Assembly: GCA_910576555.1 (NCBI GenBank)
Contig: CAJTIY010000006.1
Location: forward strand, 62,001 to 126,000
Length of the DNA stretch: 64,000 nt
Direction: 5' to 3'
DNA from: an uncultured Alistipes sp.
GTDB lineage: Bacteria > Bacteroidota > Bacteroidia > Bacteroidales > Rikenellaceae
Shown here: positions 6,917 through 17,790 of the stretch, one piece after another
How the letters are laid out: each line of letters starts with the position of its first letter
Numbering within the stretch: position 1 is the first letter of the stretch
The notes under the pieces: generated by a model
Databases searched by the model: none
What the model saw: the letters and a program-made list of their open reading frames with translations, nothing else
What the model was told of the DNA's origin: nothing
Program-made: the position numbers and the translations under genes

Positions 6917-7957
6917 ATGACCCCGAAAAAACGCACCGAAATCGCCTCGCTGGGGCAATTCGGACTGATCGATCTGCTGACGAAGGAGTTTCCCCTCCGC
7001 AACGCCTCGACGCTGCGCGCCGTCGGCGACGACGCCGCCGTGATCGCGCCGCCTGCGGGCGAGGCGATGCTCTGCACGACCGATTCGTTCTACGAAGGGG
7101 TGGATTTCGATCTGACCTACTTCCCGCTCAAGCATCTGGGATATAAAGTCGTGGTGGCTGCCGTGAGCGACCTGCTGGCGATGAACGCCACGCCGTCGCA
7201 GATCACCGTCTCGCTCGGCGTCTCGGCGAAGATCCCGGTCGAAGCCCTGCAGGACCTCTACGAGGGGATCGCGACCGCCTGCGACGAACTGGCCGTCGAC
7301 CTCGCGGGCGGCGACACGCGGGCCTCGATGACGGGCCTCGTGATCTCGGTCACCGCTCTGGGCCACGCCCCGGAGGGGCGGATCGTCTACCGCAGCGGCG
7401 CGCAGCAGAACGACCTCGTCTGCATCACGAGCAACCTCGGCGCCGCCTATATGGGGCTTCGCCTGCTCGAACGCGAAAAACGCGTGCTGGCGGGGCTCGA
7501 CAATCCCGAACCGCAATTCGCCGGCTACGAATACCTGCTGGAGCGCTACCTCAGGCCGCGTCCGCGCGTCGACGTGCTCGAGGCGCTGCAGGAGGAGGGG
7601 GTGCTTCCGACGGCGATGATCGACCTCTCGGACGGTCTCTCCAGCGACCTGATGCAGCTCTGCCGCGCCTCGAAGTGCGGCGCCCGCATCTATCTGGAGC
7701 GCATCCCGCTGGCCAAGCAGACCACGGCGCTGGCCGAGGAGATGCACCTCGATCCCGTCACGGCGGCACTCAACGGCGGCGAGGACTACGAACTGCTCTT
7801 CACCGTGCCGCTCGCCATGCAGGAGCAGGTCGCACGCACGGGCCTCGTCGACATCATCGGCCACATCACCCCCGAGTCGACGGGCTGCCGCCTCGTGACT
7901 CCCGACGGCGGCGAGATCGCCCTCAAGGCGCAGGGCTTTCCGCAGGATCCCGCTTGA
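6917..7957 (+). CDS. thiL: Thiamine-monophosphate kinase
   Basis: ThiL phosphorylates thiamine monophosphate to the active cofactor thiamine diphosphate with ATP. The 346-residue product shows the PurM/ThiL fold signatures: GDDAAVI near residue 35, the metal-binding TTDSFYEGVDFD near 55, LAGGDTRAS near 125 and MIDLSDGLSSD near 235, and GGEDYELLF near 285. The ATG at 6917 lies 17 bases after a well-formed TAGATTTG box and the sequence starts colinearly with the family. No other thiamine genes are nearby, which is usual for thiL in Bacteroidales. Confidence 0.93.
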   Translation: MTPKKRTEIASLGQFGLIDLLTKEFPLRNASTLRAVGDDAAVIAPPAGEAMLCTTDSFYEGVDFDLTYFPLKHLGYKVVVAAVSDLLAMNATPSQITVSLGVSAKIPVEALQDLYEGIATACDELAVDLAGGDTRASMTGLVISVTALGHAPEGRIVYRSGAQQNDLVCITSNLGAAYMGLRLLEREKRVLAGLDNPEPQFAGYEYLLERYLRPRPRVDVLEALQEEGVLPTAMIDLSDGLSSDLMQLCRASKCGARIYLERIPLAKQTTALAEEMHLDPVTAALNGGEDYELLFTVPLAMQEQVARTGLVDIIGHITPESTGCRLVTPDGGEIALKAQGFPQDPA

Positions 7958-8086
7958 GGGCGGGAGCCGCCGCGGCCGGCTGACGGTCCGTATCGGACGG
8001 AGTGTCGGTGAAACAGGGGCGGAGGCCGTGATACGGGCTTCGGAAGAGGCTCGACCCGCGAAGCGGTCGCAGGACTCTATACCGCA

Positions 8087-8124
8087 CAAAAACGAAGCGT
8101 TCAGTCTGACTGAACGCTTCGTTC
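8087..8124 (-). terminator. Terminator of tRNA-His
   Basis: AACGAAGCGTTTCAG (8091-8105) pairs with CTGAACGCTTCGTT (8111-8124) with one bulged T. On the minus strand the stem runs into TTTTTG. It lies 12 bases after the tRNA. Confidence 0.75.
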
Positions 8125-8135
8125 GTAAAGATGGG

Positions 8136-8210
8136 GTGGAAGAAGGGGCTCGAACCCTCGACCTTCGGAACCACAATCCGACGCTCTAACCGACTGAGCT
8201 ACATCCACCA
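8136..8210 (-). tRNA. tRNA-His (GTG)
   Basis: The minus strand gives a full cloverleaf: 5' GGTGGATGTAGCTC, anticodon stem TCGGA/TCCGA around loop TTGTGGT (anticodon GTG), T arm GAGGG-TTCGAGC-CCCTT, and 3' CTTCCAC with discriminator C73. The extra 5' G opposite C73 is the histidine identity element. CC follows at 8135-8134 but not a complete CCA. Confidence 0.95.
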
Positions 8211-8432
8211 TCTGACCGTTTTCGGCCTTTCGGAGTGCAAATGTAATACGTTTTTTCGGGACCTGCAAGATTTTTGCCGGAAAAATCGTCCGAAGCGGCG
8301 CCGAATGACAAAATGGCAGGCGCGCCTGTAGCTTTGTCACTTCGTTTCTGCCAAAAGCCGATTGGCATATCTCTTGTTGGACAAGGAGATGTATTTGCTA
8401 ACAAATGTCAAACACCAAAAAATAAACGAACC

Positions 8433-8702
8433 ATGAATGTAAAACCCTTATCGGACCGCGTGCTGATTCTGCCGAATCCCGCGGAAGAGAAGACGGCCGG
8501 CGGACTGATCATTCCCGACACGGCGAAGGAGAAACCCCTTGCAGGCAAAGTCGTTGCCGTGGGTCCGGGCAACAAGGACGTCGCGATGGAGGTGAAGCCC
8601 GGCGACGAGGTGCTCTACGGCAAGTATGCCGGTCAGGAGCTGCAGATCGAGGGCGAGACCTACCTGATCATGAAGCAGAACGATATTTTGGCAATCATCT
8701 AA
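8433..8702 (+). CDS. groES: Co-chaperonin GroES
   Basis: GroES is the seven-subunit lid that closes the GroEL folding chamber. The 89-residue product has the family hallmarks: VKPLSDRVLI at the N-terminus, the mobile loop around EEKTAGGLIIPDTAKEKP (residues 18-35), and VKPGDEVLYGKYAG plus YLIMKQNDILAI at the end. It precedes groEL by 13 bases, the usual operon. No CIRCE-type inverted repeat is seen upstream. A near-consensus TGTATTTG at 8390-8397 may be the -7 box but lacks a good upstream element. Confidence 0.96.
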   Translation: MNVKPLSDRVLILPNPAEEKTAGGLIIPDTAKEKPLAGKVVAVGPGNKDVAMEVKPGDEVLYGKYAGQELQIEGETYLIMKQNDILAII

Positions 8703-8715
8703 TTTTCGAAAAGTC

Positions 8716-10347
<1,632 letters not shown>

Positions 10348-10389
10348 TCGCTCTTCCCTGATGGCGGCGGGGGCGCCGCACATCGCTCG

Positions 10390-10437
10390 AATCCCCGAAC
10401 GGGTGGGTCCGCATAGGATCTCCGTTCGGGGATTTTT
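10390..10437 (+). terminator. Terminator of groES-groEL
   Basis: AATCCCCGAACG (10390-10401) pairs perfectly with CGTTCGGGGATT (10423-10434) across a 21-base loop, followed by TTT. Confidence 0.85.
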
Positions 10438-10539
10438 GCGTGGGGCACGTCGCTGCACGGGGCTCGCTGCACGGATTTCGCTGCATGCGGCTGTTGCCCG
10501 TCGGCGGGAAACAGATACAGCCGCGGCTGCCGCAGCATG

Positions 10540-10573
10540 AAAAAACGGCGCATGCCCGAAAGCATGCGCCGTT
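10540..10573 (-). terminator. Terminator of the polysaccharide-utilisation operon
   Basis: AACGGCGCATGC (10544-10555) pairs perfectly with GCATGCGCCGTT (10562-10573), loop CCGAAA. On the minus strand it is followed by a T run. Confidence 0.9.
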
Positions 10574-10592
10574 GCCGTACATCATTCCGCGA

Positions 10593-11759
10593 CTACATCC
10601 ACGGCGTGGCGGTGTCGGTGGAGAGAATGCCCTCGACCCACACCGGGGTCTTCGAGGTGCGCAGGGTGTGACCGTTGCCGGTGCAGTCCTCGAACACGTT
10701 GCCCGAACCTTCGTTCATGCGCCAGTAGGCGACCAGATCGGCCGATTTCGCGCTGGTGGTCGTGATGTTGTTTTGGATCTGCGCTGCGGTGCGGCATACC
10801 GACCAGATGCGGAGTTCGGCGCAGAGGATCTTGCAGCCGCTCCACCACGAGTTGCCCGTGCCGTGTCCGCCGCCGGCATCGCCTCCGAACCAGTATGCGA
10901 CACCGAATTCGGGGGCTGCGACGCCCTCCTTGCTGCCGGCGAACTGTCCGTTGACGTAGAGCGTCACGGCCTTGCCGTCGTAGGTCAGGGCCAAATGCTG
11001 CCAAACGTTCGGCGTGAAGGAGATCGTCGGGTTGAGGTACCAGCCTTCGCCCTGGAACTGCACGAGCGAGTGCGCCTTATGATCCGACGTGTTGTTCTGC
11101 GGGTCTTCGAAGCGCAGCAGCACCGAACCGCCGTTGGTGAAGACGGCGCGGTTGCGGTTGGCCGTGTTGCTTATTTGGAACCGGCACTCGACGGTGAAGT
11201 TCGGCAGCGTCTGGGGGAAGCCGTCGGCTACGAGACCCGCGCCGCTGGTGAACTGCGGGAGCGACGACATGACGATGCTCTCGGTCGTGATGACGAACTT
11301 CGAGGTGTTGCTCGTCGTCGGAACGGCGCCGTCGGCGCTCTCGAGGCGCAGCGGAATGGCGTACACCTCGCCGACCAGCTCTTTGGGCAGCGGATCGATG
11401 TGGATGTTCACCGGATCGGACAGGTACGAGCCGGCCTTCACCGTCACGGTCTCGGCCATCGTGTAGACATTCTCGGGTAGCGTCACATAGCTCGAGCTCT
11501 CCTGCTTGTTGAAGGCCTCCATCACCGCCTCGTCGGCCACCAGACGGAACTCGGTGTCCTTCTCGGCCTTCTGGGTGAGGCTCACCGTAACGGTGGCGGT
11601 GGCGCCGTTCACGGCGTCGATCACCACCTTCGCGCTCGACGCGGAGGTGCTTTCGCTGATGTACGCGTGCGTGCCGAGTACATCGTATTCGGCGTCGTTG
11701 CAACCTGCCGCGAGTGCGGCGAGGAGCAGGGCGGCCGTCGCTTTCATGCTATTTTTCAT
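10593..11759 (-). CDS. DUF1735 and LamG-domain lipoprotein of the glycan locus
   Basis: The 388-residue product has a lipoprotein signal (ATAALLLAALAAGC, lipidated Cys near residue 20). A DUF1735-type beta-sandwich covers about residues 25-155 and is recognised from the VTVSLTQKAEKDTEFRL and YVTLPENVYTM segments. A LamG/concanavalin-like domain follows at about 165-385, with VWQHLALTYDGKAVTLYVNG and the terminal VAYWRMNEGSGN. Such proteins are surface glycan-binding lipoproteins in loci that release N-glycans. It is last in the operon, 30 bases after the GH18 gene. Binding is the likely role; no catalytic residues can be assigned. Confidence 0.8.
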   Translation of the reverse strand: MKNSMKATAALLLAALAAGCNDAEYDVLGTHAYISESTSASSAKVVIDAVNGATATVTVSLTQKAEKDTEFRLVADEAVMEAFNKQESSSYVTLPENVYTMAETVTVKAGSYLSDPVNIHIDPLPKELVGEVYAIPLRLESADGAVPTTSNTSKFVITTESIVMSSLPQFTSGAGLVADGFPQTLPNFTVECRFQISNTANRNRAVFTNGGSVLLRFEDPQNNTSDHKAHSLVQFQGEGWYLNPTISFTPNVWQHLALTYDGKAVTLYVNGQFAGSKEGVAAPEFGVAYWFGGDAGGGHGTGNSWWSGCKILCAELRIWSVCRTAAQIQNNITTTSAKSADLVAYWRMNEGSGNVFEDCTGNGHTLRTSKTPVWVEGILSTDTATPWM

Positions 11760-11789
11760 TGCTTGTGTTCGTTTAGAATGGTGAAACGG

Positions 11790-12944
11790 TTAGTTCTGCG
11801 CGGGATTCTGCGCCTGAATGCCGGCGCGCATCCACTTGTAGGGAGGCGTATTCACGGCCTCGGCGTCGAAACGGTAGCCGCCGAAACCGCCCTTGCGGAA
11901 GCCGTTCGCGGGCTCCCACTTGGCCATGCCCAGCAGCGAGGGGCACACCTTCTTGTCCTGACGTACGCCGTCGCGCGTGGTCCAGTAGTAGCCGCCGTCC
12001 AGCGCGTTGATGGCGCTCTCCATGTTCTCCGTGACGATGAAGCGGTTGGTCACCTCCTCCTCGGTCATGTAGCTCGCATAACGGCTCACGATCTGGGAGA
12101 GACGATACTCCATGTTCGACTCGCTTTGGCCGGCGGTCGGGGAGGGCGTGCCGCCCGATACCGAGTAGGCCTGTGCGATGTAGTAGTCGAAATAGGGCGA
12201 CGTCACGGCCGGAAGGTTGTAGACCTCGCCGTCGATGACGAGCATCTTGCCCGAATCCGACTGGGGGCCGAGGTAGTCCTTCAGGATGGTGAGGAACCAC
12301 TCCACGAAGGTCGGATTCTCATCGAGGTGCCCCCTGAAGCCGTCGACATTGGGTTCGAAGTCGATGTCCAGACCGTCGTAGCCGTACTTGTGGATCGTAT
12401 CCGAGATGGCCTGCGCGTACTTCACCATCGACTCCTTGATGGCAGCTTCGGTCTCCGGGTTGGTCTGGTAATCGGCATCGTTCGCGGGCCAGCCCCAGAA
12501 CGCCTTGCGGTCCGCGTCGTTCGAATCGTGCTCTTTGGGCGTGAAGCCCTTGCCGATGTACTGGATGAAGGTACACATCAGCACCTTCGTACCCTTCTTC
12601 TGCTGCACGTTGCGCAGGTCGTCGATCTTCGCCTGCGACAGGCCCGTGGCGTTGTCCCACAGCGAGATCATGTCCATCGAGTCGGGGAGCTGCGAGAGCA
12701 TGCCCGTCATGGCGAGGCTGGGCTCCTGCCAGCCGCTGTACCAGCCGAACGAAATGGCATGGTCGGTGGCCTTGTAGGCGCGGATCGCCTCGTAATAGCT
12801 TTCGGGCTTGTTGGGGTTGGTCAGGTCGGCGTCGAGAATCACGTTGCTTTCGGGCTCCGTCCAGTCGCTGCACCCCACCGCCGCGAGCGACATGAGGGCC
12901 AGCGCGGCGGTTTTCGCGATATTGATTTTGAAGTTCATAATCAT
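11790..12944 (-). CDS. GH18 endo-beta-N-acetylglucosaminidase lipoprotein
   Basis: The 384-residue product has a lipoprotein signal with Cys25 and one GH18 barrel. The catalytic motif DGLDIDFE is complete (Asp190, Asp193, Asp195, Glu197), so the enzyme should be active by substrate-assisted catalysis. The family in Bacteroides (for example BT3987) cuts the chitobiose core of N-glycans on the cell surface and passes the released glycan to SusC/SusD. Position between the susD-like and DUF1735 genes supports the same job here. A chitinase is less likely because there is no chitin-binding domain or chitin locus. Glycan class (high-mannose or complex) cannot be read from the sequence. Confidence 0.88.
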   Translation of the reverse strand: MIMNFKINIAKTAALALMSLAAVGCSDWTEPESNVILDADLTNPNKPESYYEAIRAYKATDHAISFGWYSGWQEPSLAMTGMLSQLPDSMDMISLWDNATGLSQAKIDDLRNVQQKKGTKVLMCTFIQYIGKGFTPKEHDSNDADRKAFWGWPANDADYQTNPETEAAIKESMVKYAQAISDTIHKYGYDGLDIDFEPNVDGFRGHLDENPTFVEWFLTILKDYLGPQSDSGKMLVIDGEVYNLPAVTSPYFDYYIAQAYSVSGGTPSPTAGQSESNMEYRLSQIVSRYASYMTEEEVTNRFIVTENMESAINALDGGYYWTTRDGVRQDKKVCPSLLGMAKWEPANGFRKGGFGGYRFDAEAVNTPPYKWMRAGIQAQNPAQN

Positions 12945-12962
12945 TCCGTTTTTAGGTGATAA

Positions 12963-14477
12963 TTAGTTTTTCTTGGCCCAGAACAGATCGGTTGCCTGCG
13001 TATCGGGACCGCCGAGCAGGTTCGATACGGCCTGCTGGTAGTTCGTCGTGTTGTAGTCGCGCTCGTCGAGCGGGTAGAACAGACGGCGGGCGCCGCGTGC
13101 CGAGCTGACGACGCCGTCGCTCAGGTTGTCCACGGCCGGAGCCAGTTCGGGGTAGCCCGTACGGCGGTACTCGGCCCAACCCTCGATCGGGTTCGGATAG
13201 ATGGCGATCCACTTCTGCGTGATGATCTGCTCGAGGTGCTTCTCGGTGGTCGACTCGGCGTTCCATGCGATCTTTACGGTCGTCTGACGGCTGTAGTTGC
13301 CGAGGAAGGTGTCGCCCGTGTGGCTGGAAGGCGTGCTGGTCGCATCGGTGATGTAGGAGCCGGCGCTCACGCCCCACTGCTCCATCGAGAGCTCGATACC
13401 CCGCTCGTAGAACGTCTTGGCGTCGCCCGCGATCCAGCCGCGCAGTGCGGCCTCGGCCAGCAGGAACTGCGTCTCGGCGGCCGTGAATACGGGCTGCTTG
13501 CTCGTCGCCGTGAAGTTGGGCATCGAGTAGCCCTGTGCCGTGGACATGGTGTAGCTGGCGTGGCCCGAGGGCATGCCGTAGTACTGGCGGTTGTGGCCCG
13601 AGATCGAGGCGAGCGTGAAGTAGGCGCTGCGACGGGGGTCGTTGTAGCCGTTCATGTAGTCGACGATCGCGGCGTTGACGCGCAGCTCGCCCCAGCTTGC
13701 CGAATGGAGGTAGTAGGGGTTCGACTCGGCACCGGGATCCTTCATCGCGTTGTGGGCGTTGCTCTCGATCAGACCCGCCGGATGGGCGACGATGGCCTGC
13801 ACGGCGGCCTCATCGGCCGTACGCACGGCGACGCGGAGCGCCATCGAGTTGGCGAAGCGTGCCCACAGGGCGTAGTCGCCGCCGTAGATCAGGTCGCCGC
13901 TGCCCAGCGGGCGCGAGTCGGGCAGCTCCTGCGAGTAGCTGTAGAGCGTGGTGGCCGCAGCTTCGAGATCGGCGATGATCGTCTTGTAGAACTCGCGGTG
14001 ATCGTCGTAGGGCACGTACATCATGCCGTTCTTCACTTGGCTGTAGGGGATGGGGCCGTAGGTGTCCGATACGCGGGCCATCGCGGCGGCGCGCACGAGG
14101 TTGGCCATCGCCATCCAGTGACCGGCGTTGTCGGTGTACTGCTGCACCTTGAAGTAGTTGCCGTAGATGTCGCGGAACGTGAGTTTGTAGAACTCCTGAT
14201 TCCACCCCTCCGACTGGTTGTAGGTGTCGAAGTTCTGACCGCCCCAGCGGTTGGTCTGCGAGAAGTGGCCGCCCAGCTGGCCGATCATGCCCTCCACCAT
14301 CTGCGCATCGTTCTGCTGCGTGTAGAGGATGGCGTTGATCATCGTCGGCAGCACGATATCGGGCGTGATGTTCGCCGGAGCGTATCGATCGGAGTTATAC
14401 TCCTCGAAATTGCCCGTACAGGCGACGATGCCGCCGGCCATGAGCGAGAGGAGCGAATATTTGATTATCTTTTTCAT
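12963..14477 (-). CDS. SusD/RagB-family glycan-binding lipoprotein
   Basis: The 504-residue product begins with a lipoprotein signal (Cys20 in GGIVACTGN) and the SusD-like start NFEEYNSDRYAP. The helical TPR part includes MANLVRAAAMARVSDTYGPIPYSQ and the C-terminal half has the usual ITQKWIAIYPNPIEGWAEYRRTG. It resembles the SusD-like type 2 group. SusD proteins sit as a lid on the SusC barrel and capture glycans at the surface. The gene lies 15 bases after susC, as expected for a SusCD pair. Confidence 0.93.
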   Translation of the reverse strand: MKKIIKYSLLSLMAGGIVACTGNFEEYNSDRYAPANITPDIVLPTMINAILYTQQNDAQMVEGMIGQLGGHFSQTNRWGGQNFDTYNQSEGWNQEFYKLTFRDIYGNYFKVQQYTDNAGHWMAMANLVRAAAMARVSDTYGPIPYSQVKNGMMYVPYDDHREFYKTIIADLEAAATTLYSYSQELPDSRPLGSGDLIYGGDYALWARFANSMALRVAVRTADEAAVQAIVAHPAGLIESNAHNAMKDPGAESNPYYLHSASWGELRVNAAIVDYMNGYNDPRRSAYFTLASISGHNRQYYGMPSGHASYTMSTAQGYSMPNFTATSKQPVFTAAETQFLLAEAALRGWIAGDAKTFYERGIELSMEQWGVSAGSYITDATSTPSSHTGDTFLGNYSRQTTVKIAWNAESTTEKHLEQIITQKWIAIYPNPIEGWAEYRRTGYPELAPAVDNLSDGVVSSARGARRLFYPLDERDYNTTNYQQAVSNLLGGPDTQATDLFWAKKN

Positions 14478-14492
14478 AGGTCTGTGCGGAAA

Positions 14493-17400
14493 TTAGAATT
14501 GCAGTTTGACATTGAAGCCGATGTTGCGCGTGCTCGGGAGCATGAAGTAGTCGACGCCCTGATAGTAGTTGCTGCCCGTAGCCGACGAGAGTTCGGGATC
14601 GAACGGCGCCTTGCAGTAGATCATCCAGAGGTTCTTGGCCACGAAGCCGACCGTGAGCTTGGCCTTGTTGCGGAACCACTTCTGCGGCAGCGTGTAGTTG
14701 AGGCTCAACTCCTGCAGACGGACGTTGGTCGCGTCGTAGATGTAGTAGGCGCCGTGACCGCCGCGTGCCGTCGCGATCTTCTGGTAGTACTTCTGTGCGC
14801 TCAACGTGCCGTAGTTGACCGGAATGCCGCCGCGGTCGCGCAGCGCCGCCGAAGCCTCCGATACGCCGTAGTAGTCGAGGATACCCTGCGTCGCCGAGTA
14901 GGTCACGCCGCCGATGCGGGCCGTGAAGACCACGCCGAGGTCGATGCCCTTCCATGCGAAGTTGTTGCTCCAGCCCAAGTTGTGCTTGGCGGCCAGCTGA
15001 CCCACCTTCTTCGGGGCGATCTCCTTGATCGAGATGTCGCCCGTGGTCGGGTTGATCAGGATGTCGCCGTTGCCGTCGCGTGCGATCTCGTGGTTGATGT
15101 AGATGTCGCTCATCGAACCGCCCTCGCGCAGGATCACCTGCGGAGCCACGCCGCTTTCGCCCAGCCAGTTCTTGCGGATCTCGAGCATGTCCTCGTAGCG
15201 GCCCGTCAGCGGGTTGAGCATGCCGTGCGCCAGCTCGATGATCTTGTTGTCGTTGTAGGAGTAGGTGGCGTTGGTCGACCAGAGGAAGTCGCCCCACTTG
15301 TTGTTGTAGCCGAGCGAAACCTCGACGCCCTCGTTCTGGATGTTACCCGTCTGCGCGAGGTAGTTCTCGTAACCGGTCGATGCGGCCAGCGGCATGTAGA
15401 TCAGCTGGTTGTAGGTGTTCGAACGGTAGTAGGTCACGTCCAGATTGATCTTGTTGAGGAAGCGGGCGTTGACGCCGACCTCCCACGACTTCGTATCCTC
15501 GGGCTTGAGGTTGTCGTTGGGGTAGGTCGAGGGAGCCTCCCAGCCGTGCGACTGCTCGTTGTAGACGGCGCGCGGGTTGGACAGGTAGCGGTTGAACGCC
15601 GAGGCCACCTGCGTGTACGAGGCGCGGACCTTCAGGAACGAGAACCACTTCGGCATCTCGACCATGTTCGAGATCACGCCCGAGAGACCCACCGAAGGAT
15701 AGAAGAACGACGAGTTGCTCGTGTAGGCCAGCTGCGAAGCCCATTCGTTGCGGCCCGTCACGGTGAGGTAGAGCATCGACTTCCAGCCCAGCTCGACGTT
15801 GGCGAAGATCGACTGCGTCTGGTCGTGCCAGCCCTTCTGCATCGTCTTGAAGTTGCTCGTGGTGTTGAGGTTGAGCGTCGAGAAGAGGTTGGGGATGTTC
15901 AGGTCGCCCGCGTTGCCCATCATTTCGTAACGCTGGTTGTTGATCGAGGCGCCGACCTGTGCCGACAGCGACCAGTCGTCGCCGAAGGTCTTGTTGATGT
16001 TGGCCATCACGTCGCCGTAGAACGTGCGGTCGGTCTGCGTCTGATCCGTCAGACCGCCGCTCTTGCCGGCGAAGGTCTCGAGGGTCGTGGCGTAGAGCTT
16101 CTTGGTGATGCGGTACTCCGAGTTGTCGACGCGTACGCGGCCCGTGACGTCGAGCCAGTCGGTCACCTGCCACTTGAGCGAGGCGTTGAGCAGGTAGCGG
16201 CGCTTGTCGGTCTCGCGCTTCATGCGCTTCTGGATCCAGTAGGGGTTCTGCAGGTTGTGCGCACCGGGGCCGTAGGGCCAGTACTGGGCCATGTAGCCGT
16301 TGTTGTTGTCCCAGCGCTCGAACAGACGGATCTCGTCGAAGTCGTCGCCGCGCGGGAAGAGGTAGAGCGACGGCAGGGGGTTGTAGTAGGTACCCTGCGA
16401 CACCATGTTGCGGTCGTTCTGGATGATGAAGTTGGCGCCGAAGTCGAACGTCAGCTTATCCTTCGCGAAGGTCGTGGTGTTGCGTGCCGAGAAGTTGTAG
16501 CGGTCGTACTTGCTCTCGGGAATGATGTCGGCGGCGTTGGTCGTCGATACCGAGATGTAGGTCTGGTTCTTCTTCGTGCCGGTCGAGAGCGATACGGAGT
16601 TGATGATGTTCGTGCCGGTGTTGAAGAAGCTGGCGGGATCGAACGTGCCGCGCTGCGCGTCGCCCCAGCTGTAGACGCCGTCGCTCGTGCCGTAGCGGTT
16701 CTGCATCTCGGGCAGGCGCGTCACGGTCGAGAACATCGTGCTGTTGGAGACGGTCACCACGGTCTTCTCCTCGGCGCCGCGCTTGGTCGTGATGAGGATC
16801 ACGCCGTTGGCCGCGTCCGAACCGTAGAGGGCTGCGGCCGAGGGGCCGGTCAGCATCGAGATCGACTCGATGTCCTCGGGGTTGATGTCCGCGGCGCTCT
16901 CCGAGCCGACCTGATCGGCCATAGCGCCGCCCTCGCCGCCGAAGCTGCGGTTGTACATCGGAATACCGTCGATCACGTAGAGTGCGGCGTTGTTCTTTTC
17001 GAGCGACTTCATACCGCGCATCACCACGCGCGTCGAGGCGCCCGAGCCGCCGGCTCCGGAGTTGATCGTCACACCGGCCACCTTGCCGACGAGCGAGTTG
17101 ACGAAGTTCGCGTCCTTGACGGCCGTGATATCTTCGGCTTTCACCTGCTGTACGTTGTAGGCCAGCGCTTTTTCCTGACGCTTGATACCGAGGGCGGTCA
17201 CGACGACGGCATTCATCGTCTGGCTCTCTTCGGTCAGGGTGACATCGAGTCGGGTTTGCCCGGCATAGGGAATCTCTTCGGTTTTGTAACCGACGAACGA
17301 TACGGCGATCACGTCGCCGGGCTTGACGTTGTTCAGTACGAAGGAACCGTCCGACGTGGTCGTGGTTCCCGAGGTGCCGTTTTTGACGATGACCGTGGCG

Positions 17401-17558
17401 CCGACCACCGGTCCCATCGCATCGGTTACGGTACCTTTAACGGAGGAATTACCCCCCCCCTGCGCATAGGCCGCAGGGGCCGTCGCAACGGCTCCGATGA
17501 CTGCGAGAAGCGCAGTCGCACAGCACATTGCAACCATTCTTTTAATCGATTTCAGCAT
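14493..17558 (-). CDS. SusC/RagA-family TonB-dependent glycan transporter
   Basis: The 1021-residue product has a signal peptide ending AYA-Q near residue 32, a carboxypeptidase-regulatory-like domain at about 37-115 (GATVIVKNGTSG, PGDVIAVSFVGYK), a plug with VMRGMKSLEKNN and LYVIDGIPM, and a long beta-barrel ending NIGFNVKLQF. It imports glycans through the outer membrane with TonB energy, paired with the SusD-like protein. The coding strand has a run of nine G (plus 17452-17460) over codons 33-36, exactly at the signal cleavage region; a change of one base would shift the frame. It is first in the four-gene operon. Confidence 0.95.
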   Translation of the reverse strand: MLKSIKRMVAMCCATALLAVIGAVATAPAAYAQGGGNSSVKGTVTDAMGPVVGATVIVKNGTSGTTTTSDGSFVLNNVKPGDVIAVSFVGYKTEEIPYAGQTRLDVTLTEESQTMNAVVVTALGIKRQEKALAYNVQQVKAEDITAVKDANFVNSLVGKVAGVTINSGAGGSGASTRVVMRGMKSLEKNNAALYVIDGIPMYNRSFGGEGGAMADQVGSESAADINPEDIESISMLTGPSAAALYGSDAANGVILITTKRGAEEKTVVTVSNSTMFSTVTRLPEMQNRYGTSDGVYSWGDAQRGTFDPASFFNTGTNIINSVSLSTGTKKNQTYISVSTTNAADIIPESKYDRYNFSARNTTTFAKDKLTFDFGANFIIQNDRNMVSQGTYYNPLPSLYLFPRGDDFDEIRLFERWDNNNGYMAQYWPYGPGAHNLQNPYWIQKRMKRETDKRRYLLNASLKWQVTDWLDVTGRVRVDNSEYRITKKLYATTLETFAGKSGGLTDQTQTDRTFYGDVMANINKTFGDDWSLSAQVGASINNQRYEMMGNAGDLNIPNLFSTLNLNTTSNFKTMQKGWHDQTQSIFANVELGWKSMLYLTVTGRNEWASQLAYTSNSSFFYPSVGLSGVISNMVEMPKWFSFLKVRASYTQVASAFNRYLSNPRAVYNEQSHGWEAPSTYPNDNLKPEDTKSWEVGVNARFLNKINLDVTYYRSNTYNQLIYMPLAASTGYENYLAQTGNIQNEGVEVSLGYNNKWGDFLWSTNATYSYNDNKIIELAHGMLNPLTGRYEDMLEIRKNWLGESGVAPQVILREGGSMSDIYINHEIARDGNGDILINPTTGDISIKEIAPKKVGQLAAKHNLGWSNNFAWKGIDLGVVFTARIGGVTYSATQGILDYYGVSEASAALRDRGGIPVNYGTLSAQKYYQKIATARGGHGAYYIYDATNVRLQELSLNYTLPQKWFRNKAKLTVGFVAKNLWMIYCKAPFDPELSSATGSNYYQGVDYFMLPSTRNIGFNVKLQF

Positions 17559-17790
17559 GGTTTAGTGTAATAAATGAAACATAAGCGGGTTGGTTTGAAT
17601 GGGTGGACCGGACGCTTCGTGCGTGTCCGATCGAAGTTCGGTTTGTCGTTCTTTTTTTCGAGGCGTTCTTTCGAGGTTTTACGGTTAATAATAGCGTTTA
17701 CGTTCGGATTCAGTGATTTATGTGTGTCGAATGAGGCGCGTGCTAACGCGAATGGTCATACAAAGATAACAAGATTATCCGAGAAAACAA
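17559..17790 (-). promoter_or_regulatory. Promoter and long leader of the polysaccharide-utilisation operon
   Basis: TATCTTTG reads from 17768 to 17761 on the minus strand, with TTG at 17790-17788 and exactly 19 bases between. Transcription would start near 17755, leaving a leader of about 195 bases before the susC ATG. The leader is AT-richer than its surroundings. No sigma/anti-sigma, hybrid two-component or SusR-like regulator gene lies next to the locus. Bases 17769-17950 beyond it hold no gene. Confidence 0.65.

Noticed and set aside
10448..10490. Three near-repeats of CGCTGCACGG between terminators
   Set aside because: Short, imperfect and between two terminators; no reason to assign a role.
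13236..17570. A 1444-codon open frame on the plus strand over the SusC/SusD genes
   Set aside because: It is the antisense shadow of two well-recognised genes; GC-rich DNA has few stops in this frame, and the peptide is a low-complexity R/V/H/D-rich sequence with no domain.
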